Assembly (NCBI GenBank): GCA_012511735.1
Contig: JAAZFK010000207.1
Span: 1-22,420, forward strand
From: Clostridiaceae bacterium
Lineage (GTDB): Bacteria; Bacillota; Clostridia; Saccharofermentanales; DTU023
Direction of reading: 5' to 3'
Length of the DNA: 22,420 nucleotides
The notes under the pieces: generated by a model
Databases searched by the model: none
What the model saw: only the letters and a program-made list of their open reading frames with translations
What the model was told of the DNA's origin: nothing
Position numbers and translations under genes: made by a program
Shown: positions 14,958-22,413 of the stretch, one piece after another
How positions within the stretch are numbered: the first letter of the stretch is position 1
Layout: each line of letters begins with the position of its first letter

Positions 14958-15728
14958 ATGCCTGACGAAAGTGATAAGGAGATGACCAGAACCGATTTTC
15001 TCGCCACGCTGAACCGGTGGATCCATGAATCAACTTCGACCGTATTTTTCGGAGGAGCCGGGGTATCGACTGAATCCGGCCTCTTGGATTTCCGAAGCCC
15101 GGCAGGTATTTACTCCCAGGAGGGAGGGGCGGAAGCTTACCTGACGCTTGAATTTTTGAACGCGCGACCGGAAGCATTCTACGATTTCTACCGCAACTAT
15201 TTCATGGTGACCGGCCTTGAGCCCAATCCCGCTCATCTCAAGCTTGCTGAAATGGAAAAGCTGGGCTTATTGTCAGCTGTCATCACCCAAAACATCGATG
15301 GACTCCACCAGCAGGCAGGCAGCCGTCGCGTCCTTGAATTGCACGGCAACGGAACCCGGTTTTACTGCCAGCGGTGTGGCAGGGACTACTCCATGGAAGA
15401 AGCCATGGCCGCTGAGGGTGCCTTCTATTGCCATGATCTGGATTGTGGCGGCCTGGCGCGCCCGGATATTGTCATGTACGGTGAAGCTCTGGATGCCGAC
15501 ACAGTGACCGCGTCAGCCCGGGCCATCGCAGAGGCGGAACTCCTGATCGTGGGGGGATCCTCCCTGACTGTTTACCCCGCCGCGGGGATGATCCATTATC
15601 GAAAAGGTGATTCCAGGTTGGCCTTGATCAATCTGGAGACGACCTCTTATGATGAGGATGCCGATCTGGTGGGTTCCTGGCCCATCGGGGCATTGTTTGC
15701 GGAGCTCCGCCTGGATCCCGTTGAATAA
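14958..15728 (+). CDS. NAD-dependent protein deacylase (sirtuin, Sir2/CobB family)
   Basis: An NAD-consuming lysine deacylase. Motifs (start 14958): 'GGAGVSTESG' (32-41) and 'DFRSP' for NAD, 'TQNIDGLHQQAG' (110-121), catalytic His129 in 'LELHG', zinc cysteines 137, 140, 158 and 163, 'RPDIVMYGE', and 'IVGGSSLTVYPAAG'. The second zinc pair is spaced C-x4-C ('CHDLDC') rather than the usual C-x2-C. The start is uncertain. GTG 14925 would overlap the likely promoter. ATG 14982 gives the usual short N-terminus, but AAGGAG abuts it with no spacing. ATG 14958 lacks a ribosome site. The 256 residues from 14958 are within family range. The next gene's promoter begins inside the last codons of this one. 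Confidence 0.92.
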   Translation: MPDESDKEMTRTDFLATLNRWIHESTSTVFFGGAGVSTESGLLDFRSPAGIYSQEGGAEAYLTLEFLNARPEAFYDFYRNYFMVTGLEPNPAHLKLAEMEKLGLLSAVITQNIDGLHQQAGSRRVLELHGNGTRFYCQRCGRDYSMEEAMAAEGAFYCHDLDCGGLARPDIVMYGEALDADTVTASARAIAEAELLIVGGSSLTVYPAAGMIHYRKGDSRLALINLETTSYDEDADLVGSWPIGALFAELRLDPVE

Positions 15729-15749
15729 TCGCATGAATTTTGCTAGCAT
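15721..15749 (+). promoter_or_regulatory. Promoter of the cation transport operon, overlapping the sirtuin stop
   Basis: TTGAAT (15721-15726), a 17-base spacer, TAGCAT (15744-15749) with TGC immediately before it (extended -10). The T of the sirtuin TAA stop is the last base of the -35 box. Transcription should start near 15756. Confidence 0.6.
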
Positions 15750-15787
15750 ATCTTAGGTTCTCGATGGATAAGTGGAGGTAATCACCT

Positions 15788-17233
15788 TTGGACGGCAATA
15801 GCTGTACCGGCCCTCTGATGAGGGTAATTCTGGAAACACAAACAATGGTCGCAGGCAATCGCGGTTCGCTTTGGTTCGATCTGATCCTTATTTTCATTCT
15901 CATCCTGATCAATGGCTTTTTTTCGGCTGCTGAAATGGCGGTCCTGACTCAGAATGACAATAAAATCCGACAGATGGCGGGGACAGGTCATCCCAAGGCC
16001 AAGCGGCTTCTGCGTTTCATCGACAACAAAAGCCGCTTCCTGTCGACCATTCAGGTCGCCATTACCTTTGCCGGTTTCCTGTCGAGTGCCTTCGCCGCGG
16101 AGAAAATCGCCGGCAGACTTTACCTCTCTTTTGACCCCCTCGGACAGACGCCCTCGTTGCGTACAGTCTTTGTAATCCTCCTGACGATTCTTCTTTCCTA
16201 CATCACCCTGGTCCTGGGTGAGCTGGTTCCCAAGAGACTGGCACTTCGCAAACCCGAAGCCCTGGCGCTGTCTGTCGCGGGTATCCTGCACCTGTTCGAT
16301 CTGCTCTTTTATCCTTTCACCAAGTTGCTGGAACTGTCCGGCAACGCGGTGATCCGCCTGTTTGGGATTGATCCGTTTGAGACAGCTAAACAGGTAACCG
16401 AAGAAGAGATCCGGATCATGGTTGAGGCCGGGGCGGGCAGCGGCGATCTTCACGAAGAGGAAGCCGTGCTGATCAATAATATCTTCGCTTTTGATGATAA
16501 GGACGCGTCAGAAATTATGACACCACGGGTATCCATCACAGGCATCCCGGCTGACGCGACTTACGATCAGGCGGTTGAGACCGCCGCTAACGCGCGTTAC
16601 TCGCGATTCCCAGTCTACGGTGAGGATATTGACGACATTTTGGGCGTGCTCACCGTCAAAGATCTCCTGCGTGTTGCTAGAGATCAGGGAGCAGAGGGGT
16701 TTGAGCTTGGCCAAATCCTGCGGCCGACTTACTTTGTGCCGGAAGGCAAGAAGATTGATTTGCTTTTCAAGGAAATGAAAAGAAGGCAGATTACCATGGC
16801 CGTCGTTGTCGACGAGTACGGGGGAACCGAGGGCATTGTAACCCTGGAAGACCTGCTCGAAGAGATCGTCGGTGAGATCGAGGACGAATATGACGCGCCT
16901 GAGGCGAGCGTGACGGCCAACCCCGATGGTTCATACGTCTTCAGCGGTCTTTTGACACCGGCGGAGGCCGGCCGCTATGTGCCCGAACTGGACGCTTTGA
17001 AAGAAGATGATGATTTCGACACCATCGCGGGTTTTGTTCTTTCCCTGCTCGGCTATATACCGGATCAGGATGAGAAGCCGGAAGTAATCTTTGACCATCT
17101 CAAATTTACCGTCCTGGAAATGAAAGACAGACGGATCGCCAGGATTATGCTTGAAATCCTGCCAACCGATGAAGAAGACCGTTCCGACGGTAACAGATCC
17201 CGGAACCAGACCGGAAATGATGAACTCCCCTAG
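15788..17233 (+). CDS. DUF21/CBS/CorC_HlyC membrane transporter (hemolysin C/CNNM family)
   Basis: A 481-residue protein of the CNNM/CorC family, implicated in Mg2+ (or Co2+) export. The DUF21 membrane domain spans about 28-195, with the family signatures 'NGFFSAAEMAVLT' (42-54) and 'LGELVPKRLALRKPE' (143-157). Two CBS domains follow (about 246-300 and 310-368; 'MTPRVSI', 'YSRFPVYGED', 'VVVDEYGGTEGIVTLEDLLEEIVGEI'), then a CorC/HlyC domain (about 385-465). The start is TTG 15788: it has GTGGAGGTA eight bases upstream, far better than the later in-frame ATGs. The Ca2+ ATPase gene begins 9 bases after its stop, so the two form an operon for divalent-cation handling. Older databases call such proteins 'hemolysins', which says little about function. 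Confidence 0.92.
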   Translation: MDGNSCTGPLMRVILETQTMVAGNRGSLWFDLILIFILILINGFFSAAEMAVLTQNDNKIRQMAGTGHPKAKRLLRFIDNKSRFLSTIQVAITFAGFLSSAFAAEKIAGRLYLSFDPLGQTPSLRTVFVILLTILLSYITLVLGELVPKRLALRKPEALALSVAGILHLFDLLFYPFTKLLELSGNAVIRLFGIDPFETAKQVTEEEIRIMVEAGAGSGDLHEEEAVLINNIFAFDDKDASEIMTPRVSITGIPADATYDQAVETAANARYSRFPVYGEDIDDILGVLTVKDLLRVARDQGAEGFELGQILRPTYFVPEGKKIDLLFKEMKRRQITMAVVVDEYGGTEGIVTLEDLLEEIVGEIEDEYDAPEASVTANPDGSYVFSGLLTPAEAGRYVPELDALKEDDDFDTIAGFVLSLLGYIPDQDEKPEVIFDHLKFTVLEMKDRRIARIMLEILPTDEEDRSDGNRSRNQTGNDELP

Positions 17234-17242
17234 GAAAAAAGA

Positions 17243-20059
17243 ATGACCCACGCAGAAGATTTGTCAGGCCCCAAGGCCGCTTACCCATCAGGCGAAACTG
17301 CCTGCCTCACCCCGCTTGATCAATTGGAGGATCTGCTGGATTCCGACCTCCATTCAGGTCTTGAATCCCCGGAAGCGCAGATCCGGCTGGACTTGTTGGG
17401 TCCCAATGAGCTGGAAGGGGAGAAGAAGACTTCCCTGGCGCTTAAGCTCTTCAACCAATTCAAGGACTTCCTGATTCTCATTCTGATCGCGGCGGCCGCT
17501 ATTTCCGCGGCCCTGGGCGAAACCATTGACGCCCTGATCATTTTTGCGGTTGTCCTGATTAACGCGGTGCTGGGCGCCATCCAGGAAAACCAGGCGGAGA
17601 AGGCGCTGGACGCCTTGAAGAAGATGACGGCCGTCTATGCGCGGATCATCCGGGGAGGTGAGACGCTCCAGATTCCCTCGTCCCGGCTGGTGCCCGGGGA
17701 TCTGGTCCAGCTTGAGGCGGGGGACGTGGTGCCCGCTGACATCCGCCTGTTTGAATCGGTTAACCTCAAGGCCAATGAATCCGCCCTGACCGGTGAATCA
17801 GTTCCTGTCGACAAGGACGCTTACGCGCTCTTTGCGGAGCTCCCTGATCTTGGGGACCGTCAGAATATGGTCTTCAGCGGCATGGAAATCACTTATGGGC
17901 GCGGAGCAGGCCTGGTTGTCTCAACCGGACAGGAGACAGAAATTGGCAGGATCGCCGACAGACTGAAACAAATCGAGACGGAAATGACCCCACTCCAGGT
18001 CAATCTGAATAGACTGGGTAAAGTCATCGGCCTTTTCTGTCTGTTGATCTGTGCTGTCATTTTCGGAGTTGGCCTGCTCCAGGGTGGCAAGCCCCTGCCA
18101 CTCTTCATGGCCGCCATCAGCCTGGCCGTGGCGGCCATCCCCGAGGGCTTGCCCGCAGTCGTTACCATCCTGCTTGCCTTGGGCATGAAGAGGATGGCAA
18201 GGGAGAATGCCATCGTCAAGCGCCTGCTCGCAGTGGAGACCCTGGGCAGTGTCAACACCATCTGCTCCGACAAAACGGGAACACTGACCCAGAATGAGAT
18301 GACGGTGACCCGCCTTTACGCCGACCAGGCCTGTTTTTCTGTCACGGGGGCCGGTTACTCAAGGCAAGGTGAGATCCGGTTCATGGGAGATGAAGAAGAG
18401 GAAGACACGCTCCAGCCGCTGGTCGAACGGATGCTCACCATCGGTGCCCTATGCAACGACGCGGTGCTGGTTGAGTCAGGCCCAGACGGAGCGACCAGCA
18501 TGATTGGAGACCCAACGGAAGGCGCCATTTTGACGGCCGTCGCCAAAGGCGGCCTGTCGGTCAGCCATTTGCGATCCTCCTATCCTTTGATCTGGGAAAA
18601 ACCCTTTGATTCCGGCCGCAAGATGATGTCGGTCGGTTGTCTGCTGGATAACGGCCGACCCTATTCACTGACCAAGGGCGCGCCCGACAACGTCCTGCTT
18701 GCCTGTGATCATGAAATGACGGTGAGCGGAATCATTCCCATGACGGATGAACGCCGGCGGCTGATCCTGGAACAGAATTCAGCCTTCGCCAGACAGGCCT
18801 TGAGGGTGCTGGCCTTCGCTTTCAAAATTCATCAATCTGATTCCTTTGAGAAGGCTGAGGAGGCCATGGTCTTCAGCGGTCTGATGGGCATGATCGACCC
18901 CCCCAGACCTGAAGCGAAAGAAGCCATCGAGGTCTGCCACAGGGCAGGGATCGACGTGGTCATGATTACCGGTGACCATGAAGAAACAGCCGCGGCCATC
19001 GCCAATGAGCTCCAATTGCGCGGACCGGAAGACGGGGTGCTGACCGGCAGGCAGCTGGAGGTCATGGACGATCAGGAGCTGTTTGAAAAGAGTGAATCAA
19101 CCTCGGTTTACGCGCGTGTCTCGCCCGAGCATAAGGTACGGATTGTCGAGGCCTTGAAACGGGCTGGCAGAATCGTTTCCATGACGGGAGACGGCGTCAA
19201 TGACGCGCCTGCCCTGAAGAGAGCAGACATCGGGGTGGCCATGGGCATCACAGGAACTGAGGTGGCTAAAGGCGCCGCCGATATGATTCTGACCGATGAC
19301 AATTTTGGCACCATTGTCAAAGCGGTTGAAGAGGGCCGTGTCATCTACGCCAACATCAGGAAAGTAGTTGGTTTTCTGCTCTCATGCAACGTGGGCGAAA
19401 TTCTGGTGATTTTCCTGACCACCATGCTCTTTGGGCCGGCTTACGCGCCCTTGATTCCGGTTCAGCTGCTCTGGCTGAATCTGGTGACCGACAGTTTCCC
19501 CGCGCTGGCCTTGGGGCGGGAGCAGTCCGAGCAGGGAGTCATGCTCCGTCCGCCCCGGGGGAGAAATGAGAAAATCCTCAACCGCCCCATGCTCTGGTCC
19601 ATTGTCTTCCAGTCGATTGCCATTTTCCTGACCGTCTTTGCTGCCTTCAACCTGGGCCGTTATTTCTATCCGGACCTCCTGGCGGGTGGACGCCTGGCGA
19701 CCCACTTCACCTTGATGCCACAGGCGGGCGCCAGTCCGTCATGGGGGGCGCATACCTATGCTTTCGTGGCCTTGGTACTGTCCGAGCTCCTGCGCGTCTA
19801 CTCAGCGAGATCAGAACGTTTGACGGTATTCAAGCAGGGACTCTTCTCCAACAAATCACTCAACAGGGCCGTCCTTTTATCTCTGGCTCTCACCCTGGCG
19901 GTCGTCTATATACCTCTGCTTGACCGCTATTTCAGAACTATTCCACTCGTTCTGCGTGATTGGGGCATCATCCTGCTTCTGGTGCTGGCGCCATTTATCT
20001 CCGGCGAGCTATTCAAAGTATTTTATTTCAGGAGGGAGGACAGCCGGTCCGATACTTGA
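17243..20059 (+). CDS. P-type Ca2+-transporting ATPase
   Basis: A 938-residue type II P-type ATPase in the cytoplasmic membrane, expected to export Ca2+. Features in order: cation-ATPase N-terminal domain (about 20-65), M1-M2 (75-113), actuator TGES (183-186), 'PEGLP' in M4 (300-304), phosphorylated Asp343 in 'CSDKTGTLTQNE', the hinge 'TGDGVNDAPALKRADIG' (from 648), M5 'NVGE' with Asn716 and Glu719, and M6 'NLVTD' with Asn746, Thr749 and Asp750. The spacing of the M4-M6 ligands (Glu301, Asn716, Glu719, Asn746, Thr749, Asp750) reproduces the SERCA/PMCA calcium-binding set, so Ca2+ is a better guess than Na+ or Mn2+. GGAAAAAAG precedes ATG 17243. The gene shares an operon with the CBS transporter. 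Its TGA stop lies within the infC -35 box. Confidence 0.95.
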   Translation: MTHAEDLSGPKAAYPSGETACLTPLDQLEDLLDSDLHSGLESPEAQIRLDLLGPNELEGEKKTSLALKLFNQFKDFLILILIAAAAISAALGETIDALIIFAVVLINAVLGAIQENQAEKALDALKKMTAVYARIIRGGETLQIPSSRLVPGDLVQLEAGDVVPADIRLFESVNLKANESALTGESVPVDKDAYALFAELPDLGDRQNMVFSGMEITYGRGAGLVVSTGQETEIGRIADRLKQIETEMTPLQVNLNRLGKVIGLFCLLICAVIFGVGLLQGGKPLPLFMAAISLAVAAIPEGLPAVVTILLALGMKRMARENAIVKRLLAVETLGSVNTICSDKTGTLTQNEMTVTRLYADQACFSVTGAGYSRQGEIRFMGDEEEEDTLQPLVERMLTIGALCNDAVLVESGPDGATSMIGDPTEGAILTAVAKGGLSVSHLRSSYPLIWEKPFDSGRKMMSVGCLLDNGRPYSLTKGAPDNVLLACDHEMTVSGIIPMTDERRRLILEQNSAFARQALRVLAFAFKIHQSDSFEKAEEAMVFSGLMGMIDPPRPEAKEAIEVCHRAGIDVVMITGDHEETAAAIANELQLRGPEDGVLTGRQLEVMDDQELFEKSESTSVYARVSPEHKVRIVEALKRAGRIVSMTGDGVNDAPALKRADIGVAMGITGTEVAKGAADMILTDDNFGTIVKAVEEGRVIYANIRKVVGFLLSCNVGEILVIFLTTMLFGPAYAPLIPVQLLWLNLVTDSFPALALGREQSEQGVMLRPPRGRNEKILNRPMLWSIVFQSIAIFLTVFAAFNLGRYFYPDLLAGGRLATHFTLMPQAGASPSWGAHTYAFVALVLSELLRVYSARSERLTVFKQGLFSNKSLNRAVLLSLALTLAVVYIPLLDRYFRTIPLVLRDWGIILLLVLAPFISGELFKVFYFRREDSRSDT

Positions 20060-20084
20060 CGAGGCCAGCCTTAAAGGCTATACT
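20056..20084 (+). promoter_or_regulatory. Promoter of infC-rpmI-rplT, overlapping the ATPase stop
   Basis: TTGACG (20056-20061, five of six), a 17-base spacer, TATACT (20079-20084, five of six). The TGA stop of the upstream ATPase gene (20057-20059) is inside the -35 box. Expected start near 20091. Confidence 0.8.
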
Positions 20085-20090
20085 CACACC

Positions 20091-20217
20091 CGTATAAGTA
20101 GAAGTTCCGCTTCTCACCTCCAGCGCGAGCGAAGAGGTTTACAACTACCGGCCTGGGCAGGCGGTTTTGATGGGCGGAACTGATCCGCTTTTTTGTTGCC
20201 CTAAAAGGAGGCTCGAT
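20091..20217 (+). promoter_or_regulatory. infC operon leader with mutually exclusive structures (L20-leader-like attenuator)
   Basis: A ~127-base untranslated leader. AGTTCCGC (20103-20110) can pair perfectly with GCGGAACT (20174-20181), closing a domain that holds two local hairpins: ACCTC/GAGGT around a GC-GCGA-GC tip (about 20116-20138), and ACCGGCCT/AGGCGGT around GGGC (about 20147-20166). The 3' strand of the long pairing is also the 5' strand of a terminator (20174-20194), so only one of the two can form. This is the logic of ribosomal-protein attenuation in Bacillota, where L20 acts on the infC-rpmI-rplT leader. Membership of the known L20-leader RNA family is likely but not verified. 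Confidence 0.6.
20174..20194 (+). terminator. Attenuator terminator in the infC leader
   Basis: GCGGA (20174-20178) pairs with TCCGC (20184-20188) around ACTGA, followed by six T (20189-20194). It lies 23 bases before the infC start codon and competes with the upstream AGTTCCGC for the same bases. Confidence 0.65.
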
Positions 20218-20739
20218 ATCAGACAATCAAACAGAGCCCACGCGATCAATGAGGAAATTCGTTTTCCCCAGGTCAGGCTCGTGGACGAAGATGGGAATAT
20301 GGTTGGTGTTGTCCCGATCGAAGATGCCAGGCGAAGAGCGTACGACGCTAACCTGGACCTGGTACTTATTTCTCCGTCCCCGGATAATCCGGTCTGCAAG
20401 ATCATGGATTACGGGAAGTTCATATTTGAACAGGAGAAGAAAAAGCGCGAAGCGAGAAGAAATCAAAAGATCGTCAATGTCAAGGAAGTCCAGTTGAAAT
20501 TGACGACCGAAGAACATGATTTCGATGTCAAGGTCCGAAATGCCAGGCGCTTCCTGGAGGCGGGCGACCGCGTCAAGGTGGTGATTCGTTTCAGGGGCAG
20601 GGAGATGGCCCACACGGATCAGGGCTATGGCGTGATGGAGGACTTCGCTGAGGCGGTTTCAGACCTTGGAGCCGTAGATCGCCAGGCCAGGGCCGAGGGC
20701 CGGAACATGATTATGTTCTTGTCACCGCTGAAAGAATGA
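20218..20739 (+). CDS. infC: Translation initiation factor IF-3, probable ATC start
   Basis: IF-3 binds the 30S subunit, keeps it apart from 50S and checks start-codon pairing. N-domain: 'INEEIRFPQVRLVDEDGNMVGV' and 'CKIMDYGKFIFEQEKKKREAR'; the linker and C-domain follow with 'NVKEVQLKLTTEEHDFDVKVRNARRFLEAGDRVKVVIRFRGREM'. From ATC 20218 the product is 173 residues, the usual length. The frame is open further upstream to TTG 20167/ATG 20170, but those codons lie within the attenuator terminator and would add a non-family extension. The only ribosome site, AAAAGGAGG (20203-20211), is 6 bases before ATC 20218. Rare start codons (AUU, AUC, AUA) are a known way for IF-3 to limit its own synthesis. 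rpmI follows after 60 bases. Confidence 0.95.
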   Translation: MRQSNRAHAINEEIRFPQVRLVDEDGNMVGVVPIEDARRRAYDANLDLVLISPSPDNPVCKIMDYGKFIFEQEKKKREARRNQKIVNVKEVQLKLTTEEHDFDVKVRNARRFLEAGDRVKVVIRFRGREMAHTDQGYGVMEDFAEAVSDLGAVDRQARAEGRNMIMFLSPLKE

Positions 20740-20741
20740 TG

Positions 20742-20759
20742 TCGGGGGTTTGGCCCCGA
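20742..20759 (+). other. Hairpin between infC and rpmI
   Basis: TCGGGG (20742-20747) pairs with CCCCGA (20754-20759). No T-tract follows, so it is not a terminator. It could be a processing or translational control structure ahead of rpmI. Confidence 0.4.
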
Positions 20760-20799
20760 TGACCAATAAAAGGAATGAAAAGCTGAAGGGAGGCTTTAT

Positions 20800-20997
20800 A
20801 TGCCTAAGCAGAAAACACACAGCTCGTCCAAAAAACGGTATAAAGTGACCGGTACGGGGAAGTATCTCCGTTCACAAGCCTTTACGAGCCATATTTTGAC
20901 TAAAAAATCACCAAAGAGAAAGCGCAAGCTACGCAAAACGACCCTGGTCTCCGCCCAGGACGCCAAGCGTCTGCGCCGCCTGTTGCCTTACAAGTAA
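20800..20997 (+). CDS. rpmI: Ribosomal protein L35 (bL35)
   Basis: A 65-residue, very basic protein of the large ribosomal subunit, with the family start 'MPKQKTHSSSKKRYKVTGTGK' spread over residues 1-21 and the KRKRKLRK patch near 39-46. The length matches bL35. GGGAGG lies 7 bases before ATG 20800. It is the middle gene of the conserved infC-rpmI-rplT operon, co-transcribed from the infC promoter. Confidence 0.97.
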   Translation: MPKQKTHSSSKKRYKVTGTGKYLRSQAFTSHILTKKSPKRKRKLRKTTLVSAQDAKRLRRLLPYK

Positions 20998-21032
20998 CAA
21001 GGTGGTCTTGATTTAGAAGGGGAGGATATACC

Positions 21033-21395
21033 ATGTCCAGAGTAAAAAGAAGTACGGTCTTGCGCCGCCGACATAAAAGAGTGCTGAAGCGGGCCAAGGG
21101 CTATTTTGGCCGTAAGGGGACGCAGTACAGGGTCGCCAATCAAGCGGTCATGAAATCAGGTCAGTATGCCTACAGGGATCGGCGGAGGAAAAAGCGTGAT
21201 TTCCGTCGGTTGTGGATCGCGCGTATCAACGCAGCCGCGCGAGTCAACGGCATGAGCTACAGCCGGTTCATCAACGGCTTGAACTTGGCGGGCGTTGCCC
21301 TCGACAGGAAGGCTCTGGCCGACCTGGCCGTCAATGATAAGAATGGATTCGCCGAGCTGGTCAATATTTCAAAAAGCGCGCTGAATCTTTCTTGA
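21033..21395 (+). CDS. rplT: Ribosomal protein L20 (bL20)
   Basis: A 120-residue large-subunit protein needed early in 50S assembly and, in Bacillota, the repressor of its own operon through the leader RNA. Family features: 'MSRVKRSTVLRRRHKRVLK', 'AKGYFGRKGTQYRVA', 'QYAYRDRRRKKRDFRRLWI' and 'RINAAARVNGMSYSRFINGL', followed by the globular C-terminal half that binds 23S rRNA and the leader. GGGGAGGA lies 7-8 bases before ATG 21033. The length is normal and the gene closes the operon. Confidence 0.98.
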   Translation: MSRVKRSTVLRRRHKRVLKRAKGYFGRKGTQYRVANQAVMKSGQYAYRDRRRKKRDFRRLWIARINAAARVNGMSYSRFINGLNLAGVALDRKALADLAVNDKNGFAELVNISKSALNLS

Positions 21396-21423
21396 TGAGA
21401 AGAACGAAAACCATGGTGTTGGG

Positions 21424-21450
21424 TGAAGGCGGATGAATCCGCCTTCATTC
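21424..21450 (+). terminator. Probable terminator of the rplT operon
   Basis: TGAAGGCGGA (21424-21433) pairs perfectly with TCCGCCTTCA (21438-21447) around a TGAA loop. The tail TTCTCGAT is only moderately U-rich, so some readthrough into the methyltransferase gene, 31 bases on, is possible. Confidence 0.6.
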
Positions 21451-21477
21451 TCGATGCGGGTATGAATCGGAGATGTC

Positions 21478-22326
21478 ATGAGACGGATCGAATCGAAAGA
21501 TAACCCGGTCTATAAGAAACTGGCCGCGCTCAGGTCTGCTTCCTACGCCGCTAAAAACAAGCTGGTGGCAGTCGAGGGACTCAGACACGTGCTTGACGTA
21601 TTGTCGTCGGGTTACGATCCGGCTTATCTTTACTTTTCCGATGATGAAAAAGGAAAAGACGCCCTGAAGGCTGTTCTTGAAATGGACCGGGAGACGGTCG
21701 GGGAGGGGGATGACCGGTTGATCCAGCTTCCCGCTCATCTTTTTCACAGGGCAACGGCTCAAAAGGCGTCGCAAGGCTTGATCGCTCTTTTTCCATACCG
21801 GATGGCTGATCTCGAAACCTTTCTGAGTGCCGTTGCAGAGGCGGGGTCGGCCTGTCAACTCCTGATTCTGGAGGCGATCCAGGATCCGGGAAATGTGGGC
21901 ACTCTGATCCGGACGGCGGATGCGCTGGGCCTTGACGGTGTGCTGCTTGAAGCGTCCTGCGCAAGTGTATGGAACGCCAAGACGGCGGCGGCTTCAATGG
22001 GATCTCTTTTTCATCTGCCGGTTCTGGCTCCGTCAGGAAGCCTGGGGGAGACCCTGGACCGATTGAAGGCGGATGGTTTCGAGTTGATCGGAAGTGGGCT
22101 CAAGGGCCAGGGCCTGGCAGAGGCGAGGCTGACAGGAGCGAAGACAGCCCTGATGCTCGGCAATGAAGGCAGCGGTCTTTCCGACGAAGCGGCCTTGCGG
22201 GCGGACCGGATCCTGACCATCCCCATGAAAGGGGAGGCGGACTCCCTCAACGTCGCGTCGGCCGGTGCCATCTTGCTTTGGGAGCTTGTCAAACAGAGAA
22301 CCGCGCCGGATCGCGGTCTGGTATAA
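21478..22326 (+). CDS. SpoU/TrmH-family RNA 2'-O-methyltransferase
   Basis: A 282-residue SPOUT enzyme that methylates ribose 2'-OH in rRNA or tRNA using S-adenosylmethionine. The N-terminal substrate-binding domain (about 1-105; 'NPVYKKLAAL', 'VAVEGLRHV') is followed by the SPOUT domain with its three motifs: 'LEAIQDPGNVGTLIRTADALG' (130-150), 'LMLGNEGSGLSDE' (224-236) and 'IPMKGEADSLNVASAGAILLWE' (248-269), which form the knotted cofactor site. It resembles the Bacillus YsgA group; the modified nucleotide cannot be read from the sequence. ATG 21478 follows GGAGATGTC, a modest ribosome site. Position after rplT and, typically, before pheST fits Bacillota gene order. Confidence 0.93.
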   Translation: MRRIESKDNPVYKKLAALRSASYAAKNKLVAVEGLRHVLDVLSSGYDPAYLYFSDDEKGKDALKAVLEMDRETVGEGDDRLIQLPAHLFHRATAQKASQGLIALFPYRMADLETFLSAVAEAGSACQLLILEAIQDPGNVGTLIRTADALGLDGVLLEASCASVWNAKTAAASMGSLFHLPVLAPSGSLGETLDRLKADGFELIGSGLKGQGLAEARLTGAKTALMLGNEGSGLSDEAALRADRILTIPMKGEADSLNVASAGAILLWELVKQRTAPDRGLV

Positions 22327-22413
22327 GGTCGCCGGCTATGTTAATATTATCGGTGGTTCATTCCCTTTCATCGTTCTGGGCCCTGTCCGGCCGGGACGCT
22401 GATACGGGAGTAT

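Noticed and set aside
15782..16453. Minus-strand open frame of 223 codons opposite the CBS transporter
   Set aside because: It mirrors the DUF21 domain coding region. The plus-strand protein is well supported and the antisense product is low-complexity and polar.
20167..20217. Upstream TTG/ATG start for infC
   Set aside because: It would add about 17 residues not seen in IF-3 and place the start inside the attenuator terminator without a ribosome site.
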